This document shows, piece by piece, positions 46,001 through 55,644 of a DNA stretch of 64,000 nucleotides; within the stretch, counting starts at the first letter, position 1; the number at the start of each line of letters is the position of its first letter. The stretch covers positions 124,001 through 188,000 of the forward strand of contig CANTUR010000168.1 in the NCBI GenBank assembly GCA_947683625.1. The letters run 5' to 3'. This DNA is from Mallotus nudiflorus (lineage: Eukaryota; Streptophyta; Magnoliopsida; Malpighiales; Euphorbiaceae). The notes below the pieces were generated by a model. That model did no database searches and was not told the DNA's origin. It worked only from the letters and a program-made list of their open reading frames with translations. The translations under genes and the position numbers were made by a program.

Positions 46001-47476
46001 AAAAAAAGATAGATTACGACTGTACTGGGAATACCTGGACATCATCTTGTGCTCCTTTACTCAGTGTAAGTTTTTCCATTTGCCAAGGGAAGGAAACCAG
46101 GTAGCTGATGCCCTAGTCACACTGGCCTCTATATGGGAAAGTGGGAAACAGCCAGAAGGTAGGCCCTTAATTCTCATGAAGTCTCAAGTCCTCTGTTACA
46201 AGGAGGTGAGAGTGATGTCAGTTGATGCTACTGAGAAACCTTGGTTCTATAATTTACAAAGGTATCTAGAAACTAGGTAGTTTCCGAATGACGTTGATAA
46301 GAAAGAAAGAATATCCCTACAAATATTGTCTCGATAGTTCATAAGTCACAATGAGATGTTATACAAAAGAATGCCAGCTGGGGTACACCTCATGTGTGTT
46401 GATAAAGATGAAGCCTGAAAGCTTATGGAAGCAATTCATGAAGGGGTGTGTGGGCCACACATGAATGGAATCATCTTGGCAAAGAAAATAGCCCGCCAGG
46501 GGTACTTTTGGCTCACCATGGAGGCAGATTATATTAGATTTATGAAGAAAAGTCATAATTGCCAAACATATAGTGATATTAGCCACTTACCGTCTATGGA
46601 GCTTCAAGGAATGACTTCTCCTTGGTTGTTTGCTGTATGGGGGATTGACATTATAGGAGAAGTAAGACCAAGAGCAACTAACGATCATCGATACATTATT
46701 ATGGCTATCGACTATTTCTCCAAGTGGGTTAAGGCTAAATCTTATGCTACTATCAGGTCAAAACAGATGATAAGGTTCATCAAGAAAAATATAATCTACA
46801 GATATGGTCTGCCACACCACATAGTTATAAACAATGGTGTTTAATTTTGAGCAAAAATGGCCACACTACTGAAAGACTATAAGATTAAGCACCACAGATC
46901 ATCTCCATATAGGCCATAGGCAAGAAGCAGCTAATAAGAACGTGAAAAAGATCCTAGCCAAAATACTGGAAAATTATCGAGATTGGGCAAAATAATTACA
47001 ATTCGGATTATGGGGGTACCGAAACACTACTAGAACTTCAACAAGGGTCACTCTATACTCTTTAGTTTATGGGTGTGAGGCCATTTTGCCAATAGAGGTT
47101 GAGATAAGGCCATTGAGAGTCCTTCTAGAATCTAAACTCCCCGAGTATCAATAGGTCAAAAGTCGGTTGGCTCAGTTGACATTGTTAAATGAAAAGAGGA
47201 TGAAGGCTATGTATCATTCTCAATTGTATAAAAAAAGAATAGCATGTGCCTACAATAAGAATATCAAGCCAGGAAAGATTCGAAAAGGGGATTTTGGAAT
47301 TGAAACTTACAAGATCAATCATGACCAACCTTTGGGGAAAGTTTAAGCCCAGCTGGGAAGGACCATATTTGGTAAAGAAGTTATTTTTGAAAGCCGCCAC
47401 CATTTTGTCTAATATAGAGGGAAATAAGTTCAAAGAGCCCATCAACCTAGAAAAGCTCAAGAAATACTTTCTGTGA
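46001..47476 (+). pseudogene. integrase of Tat-B
   Basis: The zinc-binding part has EAIHEGVCGPHMNG and RFMKKSHNCQ, where the first Cys is now Ser. The core has GIDIIGEV (first Asp) and MAIDYFSKWVKA. The next acidic motif, normally TDNG, reads VINNG near 46836, so the second catalytic Asp is Asn. This is followed by a stop and a frameshift. The C-terminal domain (SWEGPYLVKKLF .. FKEPINLEKLKKYF) ends at 47476. The copy is inactive. Confidence 0.88.
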
Positions 47477-48059
47477 AAAGTCTCACTAGGGAGAAAACCT
47501 CAAAAGGAGGCTGTCTAGGCAAAAGTTAGAGATTGAATAAAAAAAAGGGTCTTACTAGATTGAAAACCTCAAAAGAGGCAGTCCAGACAAAAGTTAAGGA
47601 CATGTAAAAGGAGAGAGAGAGAGAGAGACATAAAATGGTTAGTTGAAAAACTTGCAAGGGCGATCCAACTAATAATATGAGATGTATCAGAAGCAAAATG
47701 TATATACATTTTGTGCTTAAATGAAATGAAATGGATTGCTTTAATTATTGTTAAACATTGCATGATGTGTCTACTACAAGCCGTTTAACTAGTACAAAAG
47801 GAAAATTACATCTAAATAAAGGGGAAATTATGACTTAATTCCATGAGCTAATTTTGTTTTCTTTTTTTTTATTGCTTACCTTGAAAGCTTAACATTTGTA
47901 ACTCTCTTGTCCTTTTATATTTAATAAATTCATCTCTTTCTATCTATTGCAAACAAACCCATGCCTTGTAATGATCATCAGTAGTCCGATCTCTATCGTA
48001 GCTTTTAAATTTCTCTTAATAACTCTTCTAGGCCAAGTTGCCACCAAGTGGTCCAGGAC
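47477..48059 (+). other. post-pol region of Tat-B with short repeats
   Basis: Copies of a GAAAACCTCAAAAG..GGCAAAAGTTA unit (about 47489 and 47561) mirror those after Tat-A pol. A (GA)n run lies at 47611-47628. The rest has no gene. Confidence 0.65.
47611..47628. repeat. (GA)n microsatellite
   Basis: Nine GA units in the Tat-B post-pol region. Confidence 0.85.
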
Positions 48060-49093
48060 ATTTTAAGAAAGGGGCCTTGGCTCAAACTCATGAACTAGCT
48101 CCACAATCAGTTGTTTGTGATCATATTTATGGCAAAGGTGGGCTAGATTATAAAAAGTTGCAAAATGGAGACCGGTAACTGAAACACAATATGTATAAGA
48201 CTGAATGGTCACATGCTGTAACCCCCACCAGGGGCACATCCAGCGGATCAGTGTATCAAGGAATGTTGATAACTAGCCGTGAAGGTCTGTAAGGATGGGA
48301 TGTAGTTTCCTTGTTCAATAATGCTTGGCTTTATAATGCCTAATGTCTTGAGGAGGTTCAAGCAGACCCAACTTTTCATAAAACCACATCTGTGGGTTTG
48401 TAAATGATTACATGTAGATAGTAAGACAGTTGGAAGTCATGAAGAGACAATGGGAAACTTAACTCCAATAGGAATGGACTTCCTGAGAATCGTCATGTCT
48501 TTGTGAAGTTATTCAATCCAATGATAGTTTCTGCTAAGATGAGAGGGAAGGGATTGAACCCTGATTCCACTTGATCAAGTGTGGAAAGGATCTTTGAATC
48601 ACAATGTCCTAAGGAAGAAACCAGCAGAAATTGAGCATATAAGTAGAGGGCCATCACGCAGGGCCCATAAGTTTCTTCTTTGTCCACTATCATGGTGACC
48701 TCGAGAAGAGATTCTAGTTTGATTTTTGAACCAAGGATGCAGTGAAAAGAAGATCGGGGTGGAAGGTTGAACATACATGCCATTTGGTGTTGAATGGAGT
48801 GAGAATTTAGGTCTTCAAAGTCAAGAACCGCAAGTTGGTAAGTAGAATCCGTGTAATGATTGAGAATCGCCTCAAATTCCTCTGGTAGAGGACATATTTC
48901 TATTATATTTAAACTGGAAAATGTGTTTATAGGGATCCCAAAACTGAACCATAGCATGGAGAAAAGGGAAGTTAATTATCCTAGTATGGAGTGATTTGAT
49001 GACCGAAAGGTGAAAAGGCTCTAACTTAGTCCAAGACTTATTGTCTAAACCCTTCAAGATCGGCTATAACAGCCTCAGACTCCATTTAGTCAT
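48060..49093 (-). pseudogene. antisense DUF7745-like gene of Tat-B
   Basis: The minus-strand frames from the ATG at 49093 read SLHTRIINFPFLHAMVQFWDP, NIIEICPLPEEFEAILNHY, IVDKEETYGPCVMALYLYAQFLL and FNPFPLILAETIIGLNNF. After a frameshift comes RWMCPWW (minus strand of 48225-48245) and further related sequence. The (V)QFWDPxxxxFxF opening plus LxPLPEEFEAIL is typical of plant DUF7745 proteins. The same gene is sense and upstream of pol in Tat-A (9785-10930), sharing NIIEIC, PFPLILxETI and RWMCPWW. Here it is downstream of pol and reversed. Its function is unknown. Stops and frameshifts mark it as decayed. Confidence 0.78.
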
Positions 49094-49205
49094 GATTATA
49101 ACTTTCAAAGGTGCTTAGAGAGAGAAACAGGAGGTTAGGGACAAAGGGAAATCGAGAAGTAAGTTGAACAGAAGGATGTAGATTTTTAAAGGGGAAGGAC
49201 CACCT

Positions 49206-49310
49206 GTTGCTGAGGCAATCGCCTCATCGATGAGGCACCACCTCAATAGCAAGAGGCGATCACCTCTTCATCAAAAGTCAATGAGGTGATCGCCTCATCA
49301 GCAGTGTGGG
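49206..49310. repeat. palindrome cluster (GAGGCGATCGCCTC-like) upstream of the antisense DUF7745-like gene
   Basis: At least three copies of GAGGCxATCGCCTC-type near-palindromes in about 100 bp (GAGGCAATCGCCTC, GAGGCGATCACCTC, GAGGTGATCGCCTC). It lies 110-220 bp 5' of the minus-strand ATG at 49093 and 3' of the antisense PMD gene. Confidence 0.85.
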
Positions 49311-49690
49311 CCATTTCACTTCTTCGAATCGTGCAATCTCAATAGGTGTAAATCATATTATAGTGGGGCAGATACATATGTAATCACTGAAATTAGCTCA
49401 CATGTGAAGAATGAAGAAATAAATGAATTTAATTAAGGAGAATGATGAGTTATGTAAATAATCTATCTATCAATAAATCAACAATAAGGAAAAATATGTG
49501 TTCATTGTTCAAAAACTATAAAAGTTTTAACCCCGGTACATCAAGCATCTGATTTGGTACCCTCAAGGTCATCCCCTCTTCCAGCATTGTTGCCACTCCT
49601 GTCTTTATCCTCGTCGTACTCATCGATCTAAAATACATCAATCTGACACTCGAGAGTAGCGATCCTCACCCTGCTAGCCTCATCCTAATC

Positions 49691-49761
49691 CTGTTCAGAC
49701 AAATCACAAGTTAGTACACCATGTGAGCATGCATACATATAGAAAATAAAGAGATTCTTAC
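49691..49761 (-). other. intron 5 of the antisense PMD gene, Tat-B
   Basis: Minus strand: CAGTGGAGG then GTAAGAATCT, ending TGTCTGAACAG before GATTAGGATG. It matches in position the Tat-A intron at 15275-15353, just before the coiled-coil exon. Confidence 0.72.
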
Positions 49762-50202
49762 CCTCCACTGCTGAGTGATCTCCAACATGTAGTCTCTCTG
49801 GGCCTTTATCATACAATACATATATAGGCCTTACTCCAGAGGAATCTGCATTATTGAAATGAATGTTAAAACTAATGGTTAGTTTGAGAATCATAATAAA
49901 AGCAAGTCAGAAAAAAGAGCTTACATGAGTAGCACCACCGGGGGTGCATGTAGGGATCAGGTCCTCATCCAAGGTCAAGAACTAACGTGATAACTCTCCA
50001 AGAGGAACCTAACATTGGGCTAAAGGGTCGGGGACGTGAATAAAGCTGCCTGGGATGAACTAAGAACTGGGGGCAGTAGTCGGCCAGACTTACTTGCCAG
50101 CCGTAGAGGTTTCCTCCCTACCTGGATCCAGTCGACGCCTCAAGGGCTCTCTCTCTCACACACTCAGGATCTAACTGGGGCCACAAATCTAATAGGAGCA
50201 GC

Positions 50203-50275
50203 CTGAAGACAAGACAGAAGAAACATATGAGAACACAATCAATTCTTAACGTGATGAAAAATGATAGGGACATAC
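50203..50275 (-). other. intron 4 of the antisense PMD gene, Tat-B
   Basis: Minus strand: CTACCTCTCAG then GTATGTCCC, ending CTTGTCTTCAG before GCTGCTCC. Confidence 0.7.
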
Positions 50276-50620
50276 CTGAGAGGTAGAAGCGGCCTGGAAG
50301 GGGATCATCAGCAGATGGTGGGTATGAATGAACTCTGCATATCAGCTCTTCATTCAAACCATGTGATCTACAGCTGGTGAGCCTGTAATAGCCTGGGCAA
50401 GGTCGTCATCCTCCAACTTATGAGCCCAAAGCATGTTGTTGGAAGGAGACCTTAAAACCCATCTTGCTCTAACACCTCCTCTCCATTTTAAGACCCGCTC
50501 ACCCAAATACCAGGATCGATATCCAGGATTATAGAGGAGTACTCTCTTCTAGGCTAAAGGCTTGGAGCGAGTCATCTCAATAGTCCAGCCATTCTCAGGC
50601 CCCCATAAGTCGTTTCAGAT

Positions 50621-50702
50621 CTGCAAAAAGGGGAGATGTCAATAGGTAAGTAAGTTGAATATGCATAATTTACTAATAAGAAAGGTTGTGCTTTATAAGT
50701 AC
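50621..50702 (-). other. intron 3 of the antisense PMD gene, Tat-B
   Basis: Minus strand: ACAAAATGCG then GTACTTATAA, ending CCTTTTTGCAG before ATCTGAAACG. Confidence 0.65.
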
Positions 50703-50858
50703 CGCATTTTGTGTCAGAGAGTTTAGGTGTTATCTGTGGATGTGAACTCGCACGAGGTGCCTCTTCACGACTCGGTTGGTGCCCCACCTGCCAAGGGCTG
50801 GGAAGTGGTCCCCCACTAGTGTCACACTCACGAGCAGCTCTATCTCCAAAGCCTAGAC

Positions 50859-50946
50859 CTAAAAAAGTAAAACAGGAGAAATTGAGAAAATTGATGTAAA
50901 TAATGGAGGTCAGAACAAGATAAGGAAATAGAGGATCATGACATAC
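50859..50946 (-). other. intron 2 of the antisense PMD gene, Tat-B
   Basis: Minus strand: GCTATTTTG then GTATGTCATG, ending TTACTTTTTTAG before GTCTAGGC. Confidence 0.7.
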
Positions 50947-51567
50947 CAAAATAGCATGCCAAAAGTTACAAAATCTCCTAGCCCCTCGGACCACCTCATT
51001 CATACTCTGGTATAAGTACGCCAGAGCGCAACTACCCTAATGGAATGTAGGAACCTGATCATGGTCTTGAAGAGCTGGCAGGATCAGGTCGATGGCGCTG
51101 GCAGTGTCAACAAATAAGGTGGTACTGAGCAGATAGAGCAGGAAGGCCCTTACCACCTGATCAATCTCAAAAGGAGTAATCATCACCATAACCTGCTCTC
51201 GGGTGTAGAAGCTCCTTATTAAGTCCAACTTAAGGGTATGAGTCCCCTTCATGTCATGAGTCATACCCAAAAGTCGCTCAATGTACGCGGCCTTATTCAG
51301 AGATAGCTAGTGTAGACTCGCATCAAAAGGGATGGGGTCCCCGACGTAGGCAAACCCTGTAATGGCGACAAACGACACAGGGTCTAGAGTAAGCTCACCA
51401 AAATGGGAGGTGGAAAGTGTGAGTCATATCGAACGACCTCTGCATTAGGGTGTGCACTGGCTGATAATCCATGCATCCCTACTTGGAAGGAAGCGAGAGT
51501 ACAAAGTCCTCGAACCTAATCTCCTGAATTCGAACCCTCTGGTCATCGGTTAACTCGCTATAGAAAA

Positions 51568-51828
51568 CTTGAGCGAAGAGATAAAGAAGTGAAATTTATA
51601 CATTTTATGGTTTCAGAAAGAAATTCAGAATGAACGAACATGTAAGTAGCATAGTTTGCCCTGTTGATGAAGCGATCGCCACATCACAAAGGCAATCGGC
51701 TCTTTGAAAGGGTGATAGACCATCACCTCTTCGCAGAAGCCAATCATCTCATCAATGAGGTGATGATAATTATGCAAGATTAATCATTGATCCAACATGA
51801 TTTTGCAGGAAATTTTGGGGGTACTAAC
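51568..51828 (-). other. intron 1 of the antisense PMD gene, Tat-B, carrying a palindrome cluster
   Basis: Minus strand: ATCTGGAGAG then GTTAGTACCC, ending CTTCGCTCAAG before TTTTCTATAG. At 261 nt it is the longest. A GAGGTGATxATCTCATC / GCGATCGC-like cluster lies inside (about 51660-51770). Confidence 0.6.
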
Positions 51829-52240
51829 CTCTCCAGATGCAAACGAGTAGATATGTGACCCTAAGTCTGCCAGAAGGGGAATCGAGCCTCCTTAAGTCAA
51901 TCCCAAACTCCTAGAAGCACCAATAAAAGGTGGGATGTGATCCCACTCAAGCACAAGGGGTGTTCTTTTATTCTCCATTGACTGTAAAAAAAAAGGAAGC
52001 GTACAAAAAGTGTAGGAAGTACAAGAGGAGAAAAGAGAAGAAAAGAGAAAGGTGACAAAAGTAAAAGGGAAGGAAGATAAGGAAAAAGTTACTTTTAGAG
52101 TGGGCAAAAGTGTAGGGTTTTCCAAAAAAAAAAAGGATGGTTATCGTTGTATACTACGAAGAAAAAATTCAGAAATAGAGATTTTCAAAGTAAAGTTTCG
52201 AGAATAGTGGGCCAGGAAAACCCATGCCATTAACAGACAG

Positions 52241-52500
52241 GGTTGTTCAGGTTTGAATCCTTGAAGCTCAAAGATAGGTTGTTTAGGTTTGAATCCCCGA
52301 AGCTCAAAGAGAGGGTTGTTCGAGTTTGAATCCCCGAAGCTCAAAGATAGGGCTATTCGGGTTTAAATCCCCGAAGCTCAAAGATAGAGTTGTTTGGGTT
52401 TGAATCCCTGAAGCTCAAGGACAGGGCTGTTCGGGTTTGAATCCTCGAAGCTTAAAGATCGAGATGGTTATTCGGGTAGTATCCCTGAAGTTGAAAGCGA
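52241..52500 (+). repeat. 36-37-bp tandem repeats in the Tat-B 3' UTR, seven units
   Basis: Unit GGTTGTTCGGGTTTGAATCC plus CCGAAGCTCAAAGATAG. Starts are at about 52241, 52277, 52314, 52351, 52388, 52425 and 52463. Confidence 0.93.
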
Positions 52501-53500
52501 ATGACAACTGGGCCAGGAAAACCCAGAAGTCTATGTCCTCGGAGGAGTGATAATTGGACCAGGAAAATCTGAAAACCATATCCCCAGTGATGATCGGGCC
52601 AGGAAAACTTGAGAATTGAGTTTTAGTGTTATGAGGATCGGGCCATGAAAACTTGAGAATCGAGTTTCAGTGTTGTGAGGATCGGGCCAGGAAAACTCGA
52701 GAATCGAGTTTCAATGTTATAAGGATCGGGCTAGGAAAACCCAATAATCGAGTTTCAGTGTTATGAGGATCAGGCCAGGAAAACCCGAGAATTGAGTTTC
52801 AATGTTGTGGTGATCGAGCCAAGAAAACTCAAGAACCAAAGTCAAGGTTAAGTGATGATCGGGTCAGGAAAATTTGAGTTTCAGTGTAGTGATGATCGGG
52901 CCAAGAAAACTTGAGAATCATGTTTCAGGTGTGGTGGTGATCGAGTCAGGAAAACTCGAGAACCAAAGTCAAGGTTAAGTGTTGATCGGGCCAGGAAAAG
53001 CCGAGAATTGAGTTTCAGTATAGTGATGATTGGGCTAGGAAAACATGAGAATCATGTTTCAGGTGTGGTGGTGATCGAGCTAGGAAAACTTGAGAACCAA
53101 AGTCAAGGTTAAATGATGATCGGGCTAGGAAAACCCGAGAATCATGTTTCTATGTAGTGATAATAGGGCTAGGAAAACCCGAGAATCATATTTTAGGTGT
53201 GGTAGTGATCGGGCTAGGAAAACCCGTGAATCATGTTTTAGGTGTGGTGATGATTGGGCTAGGAAAACCCATGAATCATGTTTTATGTATGGTGATGATT
53301 AGGCCAGGAAAACCCGAGAATCATGTTTCAGGTGATGGATGGTTGGGCCAGGAAAACCCATAAGTCTATGTCCCCAGTAAAACGGTAATCAGGCTAAGAA
53401 AACCTGAGGTTAACAGTCTTCAAATGCCTTTATCAGATATTAATGAGTGGCTGATCGGGCTAGGAAAACCCGAGGATCACGGTTACATTTTAGAATTAAA
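52501..53500 (+). repeat. about 45-bp tandem repeats in the Tat-B 3' UTR, about 22 units
   Basis: Unit GATCGGGCCAGGAAAACCCG plus AGAATCGAGTTTCAGTGTTATGAG. The CGGGccaggaaaaCCCG part is itself a small inverted repeat. Variable linkers and CpG-to-TpG changes are common. One outlying GGGCCAGGAAAACCC lies before the other array at 52210. Confidence 0.93.
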
Positions 53501-53615
53501 GGATTCATCTCTCAGGTGGAACCCGAGAGTCAGGTATGCTTTTTATCTTATTGTTTGATTGTTGTTGTGCATGTGATTTTTTGAAAATGGCCATTGCATG
53601 CATTTGATTTTTTAA

Positions 53616-53632
53616 AAAATCAGGGGGCAAAC
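53616..53632 (+). promoter_or_regulatory. polypurine tract of Tat-B
   Basis: AAAAATCAGGGGGCAAAC adjoins the 3' LTR. It shares GGGGGCAA with Tat-A. Confidence 0.75.
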
Positions 53633-55644
53633 TGTAGACACTCGATTCGGTTGGCCCGTGTTAGGGGACAAATTAAAGGCACTCGGTTTGACCAGCCCGT
53701 TGTCAAGCCCAATGATAAGAATGTGAAACTTGGACATGAGAATGAAGCCTGAATCTCTAATGGAAAGTGGACTTGAAAACCTAAAGCCTAAAAAGCCCAA
53801 AACCTAGCCCAACTATCCAAAATTGGCCCAAGCTCGCTTAGCCCAGTGCAAGCTCGGGCCAAAGGGGCATTGCCTTAGTGTAATGAGGTAATCGCCTCTT
53901 TGGCAGCTGCCAATGAGGCGATCACTTCATTAATGAGACGATCGCCTTATTGAAGAGGCATCGCCTCTATGAAAACCCACTTGTAGCTGTATTAAATGCA
54001 GCTACAACCATGGTGGCCAAGTGGTGTGGGCCTTACCCTCCAGACCTGATTCTTACGTGAGAAAGAGATTTTTGAGGAAAAGAAAAAGACTATGGAGGCT
54101 CATGATGAGCTAAAAAGCTTAGGGGCATAGGGAAGCTAGGGAATAAAAGGAAAAGGAGAGAGAAAAAGAAAAGAGGGGGAACCATTATTGAAAAAAAAAT
54201 CCTTATTGGAAAAAAGAGAAAGGGAGAAGCTCTGGAAAAAGAAAAGGAAGAAAGGAAAAAAACTGTCCTAAAGGAAGAAAGGAGATTAAAGCAAGGAAAA
54301 GTCCACATTTTCCTAAGAGAATAAGGAAGAAGCTTATGTCAAAAGTAGATATCACATCCTAGCAAGGATCATAATCAAAAACATCTTTGAGGGCCTCTCA
54401 TTTTGGTAGAAAACTTGCACTTAAACTTGACATATGCATCACTCTGTGTGTTTTTACTTATGTGTAACTAAGTCATTAGTATATTTTAGGTTTGTCTCTA
54501 GTTTATCTTGTTTAATATCTCACCTTATTGATGTCATCTTTGAAGACTTTTGCGTGTGGTTGTAGTTTGATGCTTGTAGAGTATGTATATGCATGTATTG
54601 TTACTTAAAGTAGAAGTCTAAACGTTTGAGAGTCAGAATCGGCCTATTGATCAGGCGATGCCTCTTCAATGAGGCGTCGCCTCTTGTCAATGAGGCGATC
54701 GCCTGATGAGGTGATCTCCCTGTTGGTGAGGCGTCGCCTCATCAATGAGATGATTGCCTCATCTTAATGATGAGGCAATCACCACATTGACAGGTCAGTC
54801 CACTTTTACTTTTCTACTAATGCTTATCCCAACACCCACTTTGACATGTGTCTTTTGACCTTAAACATGGCTAGCTCATTGCATTATGATGCTCATCTTG
54901 ATCATTTGATGATTTTTTCTCAGTTCATAACATGAAAACCCCTTTTATAGCATCTCTTTGTAAGTGTTGTTATTTGCGATTTCATTTTTGAAGGGAAGGA
55001 CTAATTGTGTGTTATTTGCAGGAATTACTTGGTGATTTACATCATTAAGTAGTCGCTTTCATTAGCTATCCCTTTTATACCATCATGTTTATTGTTTATT
55101 ATTGGTTTACTTTCAGTATATGTTTGGTTTATTTTTTGTATATTATCCTTTTATTTTTCCTAAAGTGTTGTAATCCTTAATCCCTTTCCCCATTCGATTT
55201 TAAAGGTATGGTTGTAAATTATTATTTATTTTATTTCTGTTGAAGGTTGGGACTTAAAAGCATGAAACTCGACTAATGTGCAAACTTGGACTAAACTATA
55301 AAATTTGGAAAGTAAATGAAGGCAAGTGTAACTTTGAATGTAAATGAGGAAATATTTAAAATAATTAAATGGTAATAAAACGCAAAACACAAACAGAGGC
55401 CAACCGCAAGGTTGGGTGAGCATTCAAACGCTCATACCCAGTTTCCGAACTCGATTTTTGATGACAACTTCTGAGAACTTCCGTGGGATCCAGTTGTTGT
55501 ACAATGTCTCCCGGCTTTTATCCAGGTGGCGACTCCATCTCTGAATAGGCCCAAGACCTATATAGTATTTCCTAGCAGACCTCGAGCTCACATAATGTTG
55601 TAGTCTCCAAACACTTGGGCGCACGCTAAACCTCGCCGCCTACA
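53633..55644 (+). repeat. 3' LTR of Tat-B (2012 bp)
   Basis: It starts TGTAGACACTCGATTCGG and ends GCCGCCTACA. It aligns with 38336-40360. It has palindrome clusters at about 53880-53965 and 54650-54790. Near 55527 it has TGGCGACTCC, the primer-site-like motif, 117 bp before its end, as in the 5' LTR (40243). Confidence 0.95.

Larger units (their letters stand above)
49541..51978 (-). pseudogene. antisense plant-mobile-domain (PMD) gene of Tat-B with five introns
   Basis: On the minus strand, a start at 51978 (MENKRTPLVLEWDH) leads into exons separated by GT-AG introns at 51568-51828, 50859-50946, 50621-50702, 50203-50275 and 49691-49761. Core PMD text includes THTFHLPFG.ELTLDPVSFVAITGFA (around 51430-51350), AFLLYLLSTTLFVDTAS, MNEVVRGARRFCNFWHAIL, and a C-terminal exon with EASRVRIATLECQID and DEYDEDKD, ending at 49541. 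The stop falls after DA, as in Tat-A. The plant mobile domain (MAIN/MAIL1 family) is of retained or transposon origin; its action here is unknown. Stops and a frameshift near 51430 show decay. The exon limits are my reading and unverified. Confidence 0.78.
38336..55644 (+). mobile_element. Ty3/gypsy retrotransposon of Tat/Ogre type (Tat-B), 17.3 kb
   Basis: LTRs at 38336-40360 and 53633-55644 are similar (visibly closer to each other than the Tat-A pair) and flanked by the perfect target copies CCCAC. Inside are a primer site, gag, protease, linker, RT, two RNase H domains and integrase in sense. Then come two antisense genes and two tandem-repeat families. It sits in the left copy of the duplicated block only. 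All coding regions carry stops, so it is not autonomous now. Confidence 0.95.

Noticed and set aside
50711..50899. Plus-strand open frame in Tat-B
   Set aside because: It is the complement of a PMD exon and intron on the minus strand, which carries the recognisable domain.
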